Shown here one piece after another: positions 1 through 7,828 of a stretch of DNA of 46,990 nucleotides. The translations under genes were made by a program, and so were the position numbers. Location of the stretch: assembly GCA_002683405.1 (NCBI GenBank), contig NYTH01000014.1, forward strand, positions 1 to 46,990, read 5' to 3'. The notes under the pieces are model-generated. The model was not told where the DNA came from. It saw nothing but the letters and a program-made list of their open reading frames with translations, and searched no databases. This DNA comes from Salinisphaeraceae bacterium. GTDB lineage: Bacteria > Pseudomonadota > Gammaproteobacteria > Nevskiales > Salinisphaeraceae. Positions within the stretch are counted from its first letter, which is position 1, and each line of letters opens with the position of its first letter.

Positions 1-2
1 CC

Positions 3-653
3 AGCCGCCACGGCGCGCAGGTGGGCTCGGAAACCTTTCTCAGCGAAATCGGCTGGCGCGAGTTTGCCTACCACCTGCTCTACCACTTTCCGCACACGCC
101 GGAGCAGCCGCTCGACACTCGCTTCAAGGATTTCCCCTGGAGCCGCGCCCGCAAGCCGCTGGCCGCCTGGCAGCAGGGCCAGACCGGCATACCCATGGTG
201 GACGCCGCCATGCGCCAGCTCTGGCATACGGGCTGGATGCACAACCGACTGCGCATGGTGGTGGCCTCGTTTCTGACCAAGAACCTGCTGATTCCCTGGC
301 AGAAAGGTGCCGAGTGGTTCTGGGACACGCTGGTCGATGCCGACCTGGCCAGCAATACGCTCGGCTGGCAGTGGACGGCCGGCTGCGGCGCGGACGCAGC
401 GCCGTTTTTCCGTGTGTTCAACCCGGTGCGCCAGGGTGAGCGCTTCGACCCGAAAGGCGACTTCGTGCGCGAATGGGTGCCGGAACTGGCGGAGCTGCCC
501 GACAAGCATATTCACGCCCCCTGGGATGCGCCGGCCGAGGTGCTGGAAAGGGCGGGCGTCAGGCTCGGGCGGGATTATCCCGAGCCGCTGGTCGACCTGA
601 AGGCCTCCCGGCGAGACGCGCTGGACGCGTTTGCCACGATCAAGAATGGCTAA
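3..653 (+). CDS. phrB: Deoxyribodipyrimidine photolyase, C-terminal part (5' end outside window)
   Basis: This is the C-terminal portion of a cryptochrome/photolyase-family protein, which repairs UV pyrimidine dimers using FAD and light. The reading frame is open from the first bases of the window, so the gene starts upstream and the GTG at 21 is internal. The visible part is the FAD-binding catalytic domain: ETFLSEIGWREFAYHLL, then IPMVDAAMRQL, WMHNRLRMVVASFLTKNLL, and the NTLGWQWTAGCGADAAPFFR block that contacts FAD and the lesion, all in the usual order. The end (FNPVRQGERFDPKGDFVREW followed by a short tail) matches the normal C-terminus of class I CPD photolyases. A (6-4) photolyase or cryptochrome cannot be excluded without the N-terminal half. 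The gene ends about 25 bp before the promoter of the next gene. Confidence 0.93.
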   Translation, partial: SRHGAQVGSETFLSEIGWREFAYHLLYHFPHTPEQPLDTRFKDFPWSRARKPLAAWQQGQTGIPMVDAAMRQLWHTGWMHNRLRMVVASFLTKNLLIPWQKGAEWFWDTLVDADLASNTLGWQWTAGCGADAAPFFRVFNPVRQGERFDPKGDFVREWVPELAELPDKHIHAPWDAPAEVLERAGVRLGRDYPEPLVDLKASRRDALDAFATIKNG

Positions 654-678
654 TTTGGGCTATTTCGTGTTTCTTGTT

Positions 679-707
679 TTGGCATTTATCAGTCACTTTC
701 CTGTAAT
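679..707 (+). promoter_or_regulatory. Sigma-70 promoter for the TpsB-like gene
   Basis: TTGGCA (679–684) and TGTAAT (702–707) are separated by exactly 17 bp, and each matches the consensus hexamer at five of six positions. The segment is AT-rich compared with its surroundings. It would start transcription near 714 and leave a leader of about 128 nt before the ATG at 842. A small inverted repeat, GGTTA/TAACC (737–749), lies just downstream and could be an operator; that is speculation. Confidence 0.6.
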
Positions 708-841
708 TTTTCGGCATTAAAAACCATTCTTACAGGGGTTACCTTAACCGCCGGGAGTGGTAATATTCCGGAGCAGCAGGGGGCTGCCCGTCGCGCGCGA
801 CCTGCCTCGCTCGGCAACTTCACGCTTTTCAGGGATTCAGC

Positions 842-2536
842 ATGGCCTTAGACCTTCCACCGCCAGTGACGCCGCAGCAGGCCGAAATCGCGGAAATTCG
901 CCAATCTCAGCAGGCCAGCCAGGGCGGCGTATTCGAGTTGACGGTCGACCGTTTCCGCATGCTCGTCAGCGGCAACACCTATCTGGACGAAGGCCGCATT
1001 CGCGAAGTCACGGCGGCCGCGCAGACGCCGTCGCAAGTCATCCTGCTGATGAACGCGCTGTACGCGGCGGAGGGCCATCTGTTCGTCAGCATCCAGTACG
1101 CTCGCGAGGGCGACCTGATTCTGGTGCGCGTGAACGAGGGCTACCTCAAGGATGTGGATGCGCCGTCGGCGATCGAACCCTACTTCGAAAAATTCGAAAA
1201 CCAGCAGAACGTGAAGGCGTCGGACATGGAGCCGCGCCGTATTCTGGCCGAGCTGAAATCACAGCGGGCCGGTTTCGATATTCGCGGCAAGTACGTCATC
1301 GACCCGGACGACCCGGAAGCCTTCACCATGGTGCTGGACGGCTACCCGCAGGAAAACCACGACGGCGCCGACTACACGCTGACTTTCGGCAACCCCGGCA
1401 ACCGCTTTCTGGGCCGCTACTTCGGGCTGGCCAATGCCAACTTCAACCTGCCCAACGGCGACACCATTGGCCTGGGCTTCACGCACGGCTTCACCAATCT
1501 GGGCAGCTCGCGCGGCGGCGAAAAGTACGAGCGCGGCGATCTGAGCTATTCCACCGTGACGCCCTGGGGCCTGTATGGCTTTTCCGGCGGCTACACCGAA
1601 TACGAGGTGGAGAATCTGCTGAACAACCCGGCCGTATCCAACGACCTCGAGGAAGCCGAGATTATCGAGGCGCGCCTGAACGGCAACCAGTTCCTCTACG
1701 CCCGCGACGCCAATCGCTGGGTACTGGAACAGCAGATCGAGTACGTGGACTCCACCATCGACGTGACTCGCGGGTCGCTCCTGGTGCCCGCCGATGTCGA
1801 CCTGGGCCTGGTTGGCGGCCTGCTGGGTGATCTGCTCGGCGGCCTGCTGGGCACCGGCATAACCACGCAGGATCAAGTGGTGGATCTGTCGGGCACGCGG
1901 CTGCAGGACGAGCAGTTCGTCACGGGCCGGCTCGGTACCACCTACTCGCGTACCTGGAAATTCCAGGGCCGCGAGGGCAGCGTCAGCATTGGCGGCGGCT
2001 ACAAGCACGCCTTCGATGCCGACATCGAAAGCCAGGTGGATACCCGCCGCGGCGACAAGTTCAGCCTGTTCGATGCCAGCCTGTCCGTGAATCATCAGCT
2101 GCCCGGCAAGCTGCTCGGCACCTTTTCCGTGCGGGCCCAGCAGTCCACCGACGACCGACTGCCCCAGCAGCTGCAGTGGGTTCTGGGCGGCCCGGACAAT
2201 ATCAGCGCCTATCTGCCCGGTGTGCTGGTGGGTGACACAGGCCTGTTCGGACAGCTGCGCGTGCAGCTGCCGCGCTGGGAGCTGTTCGGCATTCCCTACC
2301 GCTTTTCCACCTTCGTGGAATATGGCAGCGCGGAGTTCGAGAACACCAGCGGCCAGGGCGACTTCGGCGAACGCCGCAGCATTACCGACGGGGGCTTGAA
2401 GCTGGAAATCGCGCCGTACAAGACCGTGGAGATTATTCTGCACGCGGCGCGGGAGATTTCATCGAGCAATCTGGACGACGAATTCCTCGAGGACAACGAG
2501 TCGGACGTGTTCTTTACGGTGAAGGCAACGTTCTAA
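842..2536 (+). CDS. Orphan TpsB/ShlB-FhaC-type outer-membrane transporter
   Basis: A 564-residue protein of the Omp85-related two-partner secretion transporter type. Residues about 30–165 resemble paired POTRA domains (VSGNTYLDEGRIREV, then a second repeat). About 175–564 would be the 16-stranded barrel, ending in the terminal Phe (KATF) expected for outer-membrane insertion. The block from 446 to 478 (WVLGGPDN…GDTGLFGQLRVQLP) corresponds to the loop-6 region, but the usual VRGY/VRGF tetrad reads ISAY (454–457). A Gly/Leu-rich insertion lies at 321–339. The ATG at 842 has an AGGGA ribosome site six bases upstream. No signal peptide is visible, and the frame upstream back to a stop at 761 has no start codon. 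No large TpsA exoprotein gene lies beside it. Its substrate is unknown; the convergent small secreted protein is only a candidate. Confidence 0.8.
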   Translation: MALDLPPPVTPQQAEIAEIRQSQQASQGGVFELTVDRFRMLVSGNTYLDEGRIREVTAAAQTPSQVILLMNALYAAEGHLFVSIQYAREGDLILVRVNEGYLKDVDAPSAIEPYFEKFENQQNVKASDMEPRRILAELKSQRAGFDIRGKYVIDPDDPEAFTMVLDGYPQENHDGADYTLTFGNPGNRFLGRYFGLANANFNLPNGDTIGLGFTHGFTNLGSSRGGEKYERGDLSYSTVTPWGLYGFSGGYTEYEVENLLNNPAVSNDLEEAEIIEARLNGNQFLYARDANRWVLEQQIEYVDSTIDVTRGSLLVPADVDLGLVGGLLGDLLGGLLGTGITTQDQVVDLSGTRLQDEQFVTGRLGTTYSRTWKFQGREGSVSIGGGYKHAFDADIESQVDTRRGDKFSLFDASLSVNHQLPGKLLGTFSVRAQQSTDDRLPQQLQWVLGGPDNISAYLPGVLVGDTGLFGQLRVQLPRWELFGIPYRFSTFVEYGSAEFENTSGQGDFGERRSITDGGLKLEIAPYKTVEIILHAAREISSSNLDDEFLEDNESDVFFTVKATF

Positions 2537-2552
2537 ACAGCGCAGCGACTGG

Positions 2553-2579
2553 AAAGCCGGGCAACGCCCGGCTTTTTTT
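2553..2579 (+). terminator. Rho-independent terminator after the TpsB-like gene
   Basis: A perfect GCCGGGC/GCCCGGC stem (2556–2562 and 2566–2572) with a three-base AAC loop is flanked by AAA and followed by seven T residues. It sits 16 bp after the stop codon at 2536. It is one of the clearest intrinsic terminators in the window. Confidence 0.93.
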
Positions 2580-2836
2580 GTCCCGCGAACGCGCTTGTTA
2601 TTCCATTTAACGGAAGGTGACGGCGTACCTATTTTCGGCACGCCACAAGCGACAAGCCAGACCGTGACGTGAATCCCGGCGGTAGCGAAAGCTTGAGTGA
2701 AGCTCAGGCGGTGCAGAGAACACAACACGACGCGCCGCGGTAGCTTCGACCAATCCGGGCCCGGCCCGCGGGTTCGACCTGAAGTACGGCGGGTGCGCCT
2801 TATCGCTCAGTCAGCAACGACCAGCCAGAGCGAATC
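2580..2836. other. Convergent intergenic region without recognised features
   Basis: This stretch lies between the terminator of the TpsB-like gene and the 3' end of the small secreted-protein gene. I see no ORF with a family signature, no RNA gene, and none of the A or B repeats that fill other convergent gaps in this window. A short imperfect inverted repeat around 2688–2705 (AGCTTGAGTGAAGCT) is the only structure noticed. Confidence 0.5.
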
Positions 2837-3307
2837 CTAGCGCGGCAGCGCCACGGGCAAACCATCCAGCCCCGGCAACTCGGCGAGCAGTTCGTCCTCA
2901 TCCTGGCCGAGCCCCGGCAGGCGATAGGTGTAGGCGGGGTCGAACTGTGCAGAAAACGACGGGCCGCGGTTCGGCGACAGCAGCGCCCCGATAACTTCGA
3001 GCGGCAACACCTCAAACGCGTTGGCCAGCGCATCGGTCGAAAGATTCAGGCCATCCAGACCCGGCACGCCGCCCACGATGCCCTGCACGACGCCGGGAGC
3101 GCCATCGCCGCCCGACAGCGCCGTCAGCGGCAGCGTGCTGCCATCCGAAGACTGCAGGGTAAGATCGCTCGACAACAGCGTCGCTGTAGAGCCCAGACCA
3201 CTCAGATCGATGAGACTCGTACTGGACGCCGTCTGCGCACAGACCATCGGCATGGCCGAACAGCCGAGCACGGTCAGGACAATGTGTTTTGTAAGGGACT
3301 GCTTCAT
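2837..3307 (-). CDS. Small secreted protein of unknown function
   Basis: A 156-residue protein I do not recognise. The N-terminus (MKQSLTKHIVLTVLGC…VCA) looks like an export signal. The likeliest cleavage is after VCA (residue 24); a lipoprotein reading at Cys16 is possible, but the VLGC box is poor. The mature part is low in charge and rich in Leu, Gly, Ser and Asp, with recurring LSGLGS, VGGVPGLDGL and ELPGLDGL motifs and an acidic patch (GQDEDELLAEL) near the end. There is no cysteine after the signal region. It converges on the orphan TpsB-like transporter, which has a similar Gly/Leu-rich insert. A functional link is conceivable but unproven. The ribosome site is weak. It is followed upstream by a repeat island rather than by a partner gene. 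Confidence 0.6.
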   Translation of the reverse strand: MKQSLTKHIVLTVLGCSAMPMVCAQTASSTSLIDLSGLGSTATLLSSDLTLQSSDGSTLPLTALSGGDGAPGVVQGIVGGVPGLDGLNLSTDALANAFEVLPLEVIGALLSPNRGPSFSAQFDPAYTYRLPGLGQDEDELLAELPGLDGLPVALPR

Positions 3308-3509
3308 GGTGACTTAAGGGACTGCACCAAAGCTCATCATACCCGCGGAGCCCGTCGCTTGTCAGCAGACCGCATCGGCCACGCCTTGCAAACTCGCAGG
3401 CCGCGCGTCACCGCCGATCCGGGCCATGAGCGGCGCTGCCAACCCTGAATCACGGCTGCAGTCTGGATTGGGCGAAGCCGATGCGTACTTCGGCAGCTCC
3501 CTCAACAGG

Positions 3510-3580
3510 CTTCCCTTCGACGGGCTTCCTTCGACGGGCTTCCTTCGACGGGCTTCCTTCGACGGGCTTCCTTCGACGGG
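3510..3580. repeat. 14-bp tandem array derived from the A repeat
   Basis: Four exact copies of CTTCCTTCGACGGG occupy 3525–3580, preceded by a 15-bp variant (3510–3524) and followed directly by CTCAGG. The unit is the head of an A repeat. The array therefore looks like slipped-strand or recombinational expansion of one end of that repeat. Confidence 0.95.
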
Positions 3581-3628
3581 CTCAGGAGAACGGATATTCT
3601 GGCTTGGGCGACCGCGAGACCACTAGAA

Positions 3629-4040
3629 CCGTTCGGGCTGAGCCTGTCGAAGTCCGAACCGAACGGAGCCCGTGACGCTAATTGAAGGCTCTCGTCGACA
3701 AGTACCCTTCGACAGGCTCAGGGTGAACGGGCCGGGATGAGGTGGTTGGTTATATTGCAACCGTTCGGGCTGAGCGGAGTCGAAGTCAGAACTGAAAGCA
3801 GCCTTATGGCTAGAACACGCTTTTGGACAAGCCCCCTTCGACAAGCTCAGGGCGAACGGGTGGAAGCGTTGCGGGAATTCTCCGTTCGGGCTGAGCCTGT
3901 CGAAGTCCGAACTGAACGGAGCCCGTGACGCTGATTGAAGGCTCTCGTCGACGAGTACCCTTCGACAGGCTCAGGGTGAACGGGCTGGGATGAGGTGGTT
4001 GGTTATATTGCAACCGTTCAGGCTGAGCGGAGTCGAAGTC
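3629..4040. repeat. 159-bp direct duplication, period 253 bp
   Basis: Positions 3629–3787 and 3882–4040 align from end to end without a gap at an offset of exactly 253, with only scattered substitutions. Each copy contains three A repeats plus a unique connector that includes GGTGGTTGGTTATATTGC. The two copies are separated by 94 bp that are not shared. The absence of indels suggests either a recent duplication or sequence homogenisation. Confidence 0.9.
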
Positions 4041-4223
4041 CGAACCGAGCGAAGCCTCGAGCATTAACGCCCGACCAGACCCACGCCGGAATCCGCGCTG
4101 CGCGCTACTTCCGTCCTACACGTAACCCCCCGTAGGCCGGATGCAGCAAAGCGGAATCCCGCAGCCAGGTCAGAAAATCATGGCCAAACCACGCCCGGCC
4201 ACCATCAGGTCACCGCCGCGGTA

Positions 4224-4769
4224 TCAGGGCTGGATGAAGCGTTCCCGATAGTATTGAAGCTCGCTGATCGAGTCGCGGATATCAGCCAGCGCGAGATGCT
4301 GCGACTGTTTGCTGAAGCCGGCCGCAATTTCGGGCGCCCAGCGGCTGGCCAGTTCCTTGAGCGTGCTCACATCGATATGCCGGTAGTGGAAATAGGCTTC
4401 CAGCTCCGGCATGTAGCGTGACAGGAATCGCCGGTCCTGGCAGATGCTGTTGCCGCACATGGGCGATACGCCACGAGGAACATACTGCTCCAGGAATTCA
4501 ACAGTGCGACGGCCGGCTTCCGCCTCGGTAATGTCGGAGGCCTGCACCCGTTTGACCAGGCCGGATTCGTTGTGCTGCCGCGTGTTCCATTCGTCCATGC
4601 TCGCCAGCAGCTCGTCCGGCTGCTTGATGGCCATGACCGGGCCTTCGGCGAGCACGTTCAGGTTCTGATCGGTCACGATCGTGGCGATCTCGATAATCCG
4701 GTCGGTTTCGGGGATGAGCCCCGTCATTTCAAGATCTATCCAGATGAGATTATTCCGATCCGTGGCCAT
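4224..4769 (-). CDS. orn: Oligoribonuclease
   Basis: Orn is the 3'–5' exonuclease that degrades the last 2–5-nt RNA fragments and linear c-di-GMP products. The protein is 181 residues, the same as the E. coli enzyme. The DEDDh motifs are present: D12 and E14 in [10 protein letters not shown], the central acidic residues around [10 protein letters not shown]…[12 protein letters not shown], and H…D in [12 protein letters not shown] near the end. The ATG at 4769 is preceded by AGGAGA at good spacing; the longer frame to 4814 would add 15 atypical residues. It is divergent from the pterin dehydratase gene, with 73 bp between the two starts. Its 3' side runs into repeat island 1. Confidence 0.97.
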   Translation of the reverse strand: MATDRNNLIWIDLEMTGLIPETDRIIEIATIVTDQNLNVLAEGPVMAIKQPDELLASMDEWNTRQHNESGLVKRVQASDITEAEAGRRTVEFLEQYVPRGVSPMCGNSICQDRRFLSRYMPELEAYFHYRHIDVSTLKELASRWAPEIAAGFSKQSQHLALADIRDSISELQYYRERFIQP

Positions 4770-4842
4770 GAACTCTCCTGTGCGCGGCTCGATTCGGGTG
4801 TTAGGGTACAGCAATCATCTGATGCTCAAAGGAATGACGCAC

Positions 4843-5178
4843 ATGAGTGAATTCGCGCAACGTCAATGCAAGCCCTGCGAAGGCGGTGTCGCCCCCATGG
4901 ACAAGTCGCAGGCCGAGAAGGCCCTTGGCGAACTGGCGGACGCCTGGTCGCTGGCGGATGACGCCCAGTCGATCACCGGCGAATTCGAATTCAAGAACTA
5001 TTACCAGACCCAGGCGTTTGTGAATGCGGTCGCATGGATTGCGCACTGCCAGGATCATCATCCCGACATCACCTTCGGCTACAAGAACTGCAGCATCATG
5101 TTCACCACCCACGCCATCGGCGGTCTGTCGGATAACGACTTCATCTGCGCCGCGCGCGTTGATCAGCTGCAGCAGTAA
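4843..5178 (+). CDS. phhB: 4a-hydroxytetrahydrobiopterin (pterin-4a-carbinolamine) dehydratase
   Basis: This small enzyme dehydrates 4a-hydroxy-tetrahydropterin, recycling the cofactor of aromatic amino acid hydroxylases. The 111-residue protein shows the family pattern: a helical N-terminus, FKNYYQTQAFVNAVAWIA, the catalytic HHPD motif (H72–D75), then NCSIMFTTH (H90) and GLSDNDFICAARVDQL. I chose the ATG at 4843 because AAAGGA lies nine bases upstream; the in-frame ATG at 4834 is too close to that site. No phenylalanine hydroxylase gene is in the window, so the metabolic partner is unknown. It is followed after 30 bp by rsgA and could be co-transcribed with it. Confidence 0.92.
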   Translation: MSEFAQRQCKPCEGGVAPMDKSQAEKALGELADAWSLADDAQSITGEFEFKNYYQTQAFVNAVAWIAHCQDHHPDITFGYKNCSIMFTTHAIGGLSDNDFICAARVDQLQQ

Positions 5179-5208
5179 CGTGCCCTGCCCGGCCCGGACG
5201 ATGCGGCG

Positions 5209-6096
5209 TTGAGCACACTGCAGCCCGCCCTCGTGGTGGCCAGCTTCGGACGGGACCTGCAAGTCGAACTACCGGATGGCTCGGTGCGGCTGGCCCGGCC
5301 CGCAAACCGGCGACTGCGTTGCCTGTGCGGTGACTCGGTGGACGCGGAGCGCATCAAGGGCGACTGGGTCGTACGCCATATCCAGCCGCGCCGCGAGGTC
5401 TTTTACCGGCAGGACAAACGCGACGGCAAACGACCCGTGGCGGCCAACGTGGACACGCTGCTGGTACTGGCGTCCCCTGAGCCGGGCTGCAGCGCCGAGC
5501 AGGTGGATCGCTACCTGGCGATCGCCGAACTCAACGGTCTGCGGCCCGTGCTGCTGCGCGGCAAGGCGGACCTGCCCGACGCTGCTTTCGACGCCATGCT
5601 GGCCGAGTTCAATGCGCTGGGTTACTCGAGCCTCTCGGTTGCCGCCGATCAGCCGGACAGCCTGGCGCCGCTGCGTCACCAGTTGGGCCAGGCGCGGTCG
5701 GTGCTGTGCGGTCTGTCCGGCGCCGGCAAGTCCACCCTGTTCAATGCGCTCATCCCGAACGCGGCGCAGCGCACGAGCAGCCTGTCCGCCGCCAGCGGCG
5801 AAGGCCGGCACACCACCACCACCACCCTGCTACATCAGCTGGACGGTGGCGGCTGGCTGGTCGACTCGCCCGGCGTGCGTGACATCCGCCTGTGGCCCAT
5901 GCCGGCGGGCGAGCTTATCCGCGGCTTCCGGGATCTGCTGGCTCACGAGAACGACTGCCGCTTTGCCGATTGCAGCCATCGCCACGAACCGGGTTGCGCC
6001 GTTCGCAACGCCGTGGACGCCGGCAGCATCAGCTCCCGCCGCTACGCCAGCTTCTGCGATCTGGCCGACCGCCTGGCCGGTCAGCTGCCTCCGTAG
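5209..6096 (+). CDS. rsgA: Small ribosomal subunit biogenesis GTPase RsgA
   Basis: RsgA is the circularly permuted GTPase that checks late 30S maturation. An OB fold occupies roughly residues 5–65. The permuted G domain shows a G4-like element (GKAD, 118–121), G1 (GLSGAGKST, 168–176), the threonine-rich switch (GRHTTTTT), G3 (DSPGV, 219–223), and a C-terminal zinc knuckle (C250, C255, H257, C263). At 295 residues it lacks the N-terminal extension of the 350-residue E. coli protein. The start is a TTG at 5209; the ATG at 5201 is in another frame and meets a stop at once. The G4 motif is unusual because NKxD or TKxD is expected and the first position here is Gly. Confidence 0.93.
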   Translation: MSTLQPALVVASFGRDLQVELPDGSVRLARPANRRLRCLCGDSVDAERIKGDWVVRHIQPRREVFYRQDKRDGKRPVAANVDTLLVLASPEPGCSAEQVDRYLAIAELNGLRPVLLRGKADLPDAAFDAMLAEFNALGYSSLSVAADQPDSLAPLRHQLGQARSVLCGLSGAGKSTLFNALIPNAAQRTSSLSAASGEGRHTTTTTLLHQLDGGGWLVDSPGVRDIRLWPMPAGELIRGFRDLLAHENDCRFADCSHRHEPGCAVRNAVDAGSISSRRYASFCDLADRLAGQLPP

Positions 6097-6881
6097 CAGA
6101 CGATCCCACGGGTGCCGGAATGCCGTGCCTGGACAAGCCCACCCTTCGACAAGCTCAGGGTGAACGGACTGTCGAGCGTCAGTGGCACCAAGCCCGCCGG
6201 AGCCGTTCGGGCTGAGCCTGTCGATCCCGTTTTGGCTGAGGCGCTGGAAACGACGCCCGCCTGGCGGTATGTGCGGAAGGTCCCGTAGGCCGGATGAAGC
6301 GCAGCGCAATCCGGCAGCGAGGCGTCTCGCCCTGCCGAACGCCGGAATACGCGCTGCGCGCTCCTTCCGGCCTACGCGAGGCGCTCGGCCTTTGGTGCCG
6401 GATTCATCGAGAAAAATCAGTATTTGGACAGGCCTCTACCCTCCGACGAGCTCCCTTCGACAAGCTCAGGGTGAACGGACTGTCGAGCGTCTGTGGCACA
6501 AAGTCCATCGGAGCCGCTCGGGCTGAGCCTGTCGAAGTCCGAACCGAGCGAAGCCTCACGTGTCGAACAAGCCTTTCGACAAACGCCCTTCGACAGGCTC
6601 CCTTCGACAGGCTCAGGGCGAACGGGCGGGCGCATTACATGAATTCTCCGTTCGGGCTGAGCCTGTCGAAGCCCGGTTTGGCTGAGGCGCTGAAGACGAT
6701 GCCCCACCCTGGCGGTCTGCGCGGGAGCTTCCGTAGGCCGGATGCAGCGCAGCGAAATCCGGCAGTGACGCCTCGCCATGCCGAACGCCGGAATACGCGC
6801 TGCGCGCTTCTTCCGGCCTACGCAGAGATTCCCGCCCGTAGACCGGATGAAGCGCAGCGAAATCCGGCAGCCAACGTCCGA
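6097..6881. repeat. Repeat island 2 between convergent rsgA and recR
   Basis: This 785-bp stretch lies exactly between the stop codons of two converging genes. It contains about seven A repeats and three B-repeat inverted pairs (around 6284–6375, 6731–6826 and 6838–6870). A block of about 83 bp (6144–6224 and 6455–6535) is duplicated at an offset of exactly 311 with no indel. It includes an A repeat, the connector ACTGTCGAGCGTC…GTGGCAC and the inverted A partner. At 6590–6625 two A heads are stacked in tandem. I see no promoter, RNA gene or credible ORF here. Confidence 0.9.
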
Positions 6882-7478
6882 CTAGAGGCGCGTGCGCCCG
6901 GTGAAGGCTTGGGTCAGTGTGCCGGCATCCACGTATTCGAGTTCGCCGCCCATGGGCACGCCGTGGGCGATACGTGAGACAGACACGTTGCGTTCGCGCG
7001 CGAGGTCGGCCAGGAACTGGGCGGTGGCTTCGCCTTCCACGGTCGAGCCGGTGGCGAGGATGATTTCGCGTACCTCGCCCGCGTCCAGCCGCGGCACCAG
7101 GTCGGTTATGCCGAGCTCGTCCGGCCCAACGCCGTCGATCGGCGACAGACGGCCGAGCAGCACGAAGTAGTGCCCGGCGTAGTCGGTGTTCTGCTCGATG
7201 GCAAGCACATCCGCCGGGCTTTCGACCACGCACAGCAGCGCCCCGTCCCGCCGGGACGACTGACAGATGCCGCATAGCGCCTCTTCGCTGAACATGCGAC
7301 AGCGCTGGCAGCGGCCGATATGCTCCAGCGCGTGGGCAACGGCCTCGGCCAGGCGCTGACCGCCTTCGCGGTCGCGCTGGAGGAGATGAAACGCCATGCG
7401 CTGCGCCGTCTTGGCGCCCACGCCCGGCAGACAGCGCAGGGCGTCGATGAGCCGTTCCAGGCCCGGTGCAAACTGCAT
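6882..7478 (-). CDS. recR: Recombination mediator RecR
   Basis: RecR works with RecF and RecO to load RecA at gaps. The 198-residue protein, the normal length, has a helix-hairpin-helix near the N-terminus ([20 protein letters not shown]), a four-cysteine zinc finger (C57, C60, C69, C72), a Toprim domain from about residue 80 ([15 protein letters not shown]) and the C-terminal segment ending in [12 protein letters not shown]. It is the last gene of the conserved dnaX–ybaB–recR run, starting 16 bp after the ybaB stop. Its 3' end converges on rsgA across repeat island 2. Confidence 0.97.
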   Translation of the reverse strand: MQFAPGLERLIDALRCLPGVGAKTAQRMAFHLLQRDREGGQRLAEAVAHALEHIGRCQRCRMFSEEALCGICQSSRRDGALLCVVESPADVLAIEQNTDYAGHYFVLLGRLSPIDGVGPDELGITDLVPRLDAGEVREIILATGSTVEGEATAQFLADLARERNVSVSRIAHGVPMGGELEYVDAGTLTQAFTGRTRL

Positions 7479-7494
7479 GAAGGCGAGACCCCGG

Positions 7495-7821
7495 CTACAT
7501 GCCGGGGAAGTTCATGCCCGGCGGCAGGTTCATGCCGCCCGTCAGCTCGGACATCTTGTCCTGCGTGGTGCGATTCACGCGCTGCACGGCATCGTTGCAG
7601 GCTGCGGCAATCAGGTCTTCGAGCAGCTCGCGATCTTCTTCGTACACGGTGGGGTCGATGGTGACCTTGCGCACTTCGTGCTTGCCGGTCATGGTCACCT
7701 TGACCATGCCTGCACCGGCTTCACCGGTGATTTCCATGCGCGCAAGTTCTTCCTGCGCTTCCTGCATCTTGCCCTGCATTTCCTGGGCCTGCTGCATGAT
7801 CTTGCCTATCGCGCCTTTCAT
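7495..7821 (-). CDS. ybaB: Nucleoid-associated protein YbaB/EbfC family
   Basis: A small dimeric DNA-binding protein of 108 residues. It begins with the typical helix ([22 protein letters not shown]), then the β-strand region ([20 protein letters not shown]), a second helix ([16 protein letters not shown]) and a Gly/Met/Pro-rich tail ([14 protein letters not shown]). It lies between dnaX (7 bp downstream of the dnaX stop) and recR, as in most proteobacteria, and is almost certainly co-transcribed with both. Confidence 0.96.
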   Translation of the reverse strand: MKGAIGKIMQQAQEMQGKMQEAQEELARMEITGEAGAGMVKVTMTGKHEVRKVTIDPTVYEEDRELLEDLIAAACNDAVQRVNRTTQDKMSELTGGMNLPPGMNFPGM

Positions 7822-7828
7822 GGCTGCT

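Larger units (their letters stand above)
3308..4223. repeat. Repeat island 1 (families A and B)
   Basis: This 916-bp gene-free stretch holds about eight copies of the A repeat (core TTCGACAGGCTCAGGG or its complement), often as inverted pairs, and one inverted pair of the B repeat near 4092–4165 (core GTAGGCCGGATGCAGC). Two substructures are annotated separately: a 14-bp tandem array (3510–3580) and a 159-bp duplication (3629–3787 and 3882–4040). Short ORFs through the repeats translate to phrases such as GLSLSKG and STGSARTE that recur in every repeat island, so I treat them as non-coding. The 300 bp nearest the secreted-protein gene (3308–3500) contains nothing recognisable apart from that gene's presumed promoter region. 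Confidence 0.85.

Noticed and set aside
757-1830. 357-codon frame overlapping the TpsB-like gene
   Set aside because: Arg/Gly-rich composition without domains, and the overlapping frame encodes a coherent POTRA–barrel protein with a ribosome site. I also examined this frame as a source of a missing signal peptide and found none.
3426-4064. Small ORFs within repeat island 1 (and equivalents in the other islands)
   Set aside because: They translate the A and B repeats and give the same phrases in every island on both strands. No ribosome sites or protein families support them.
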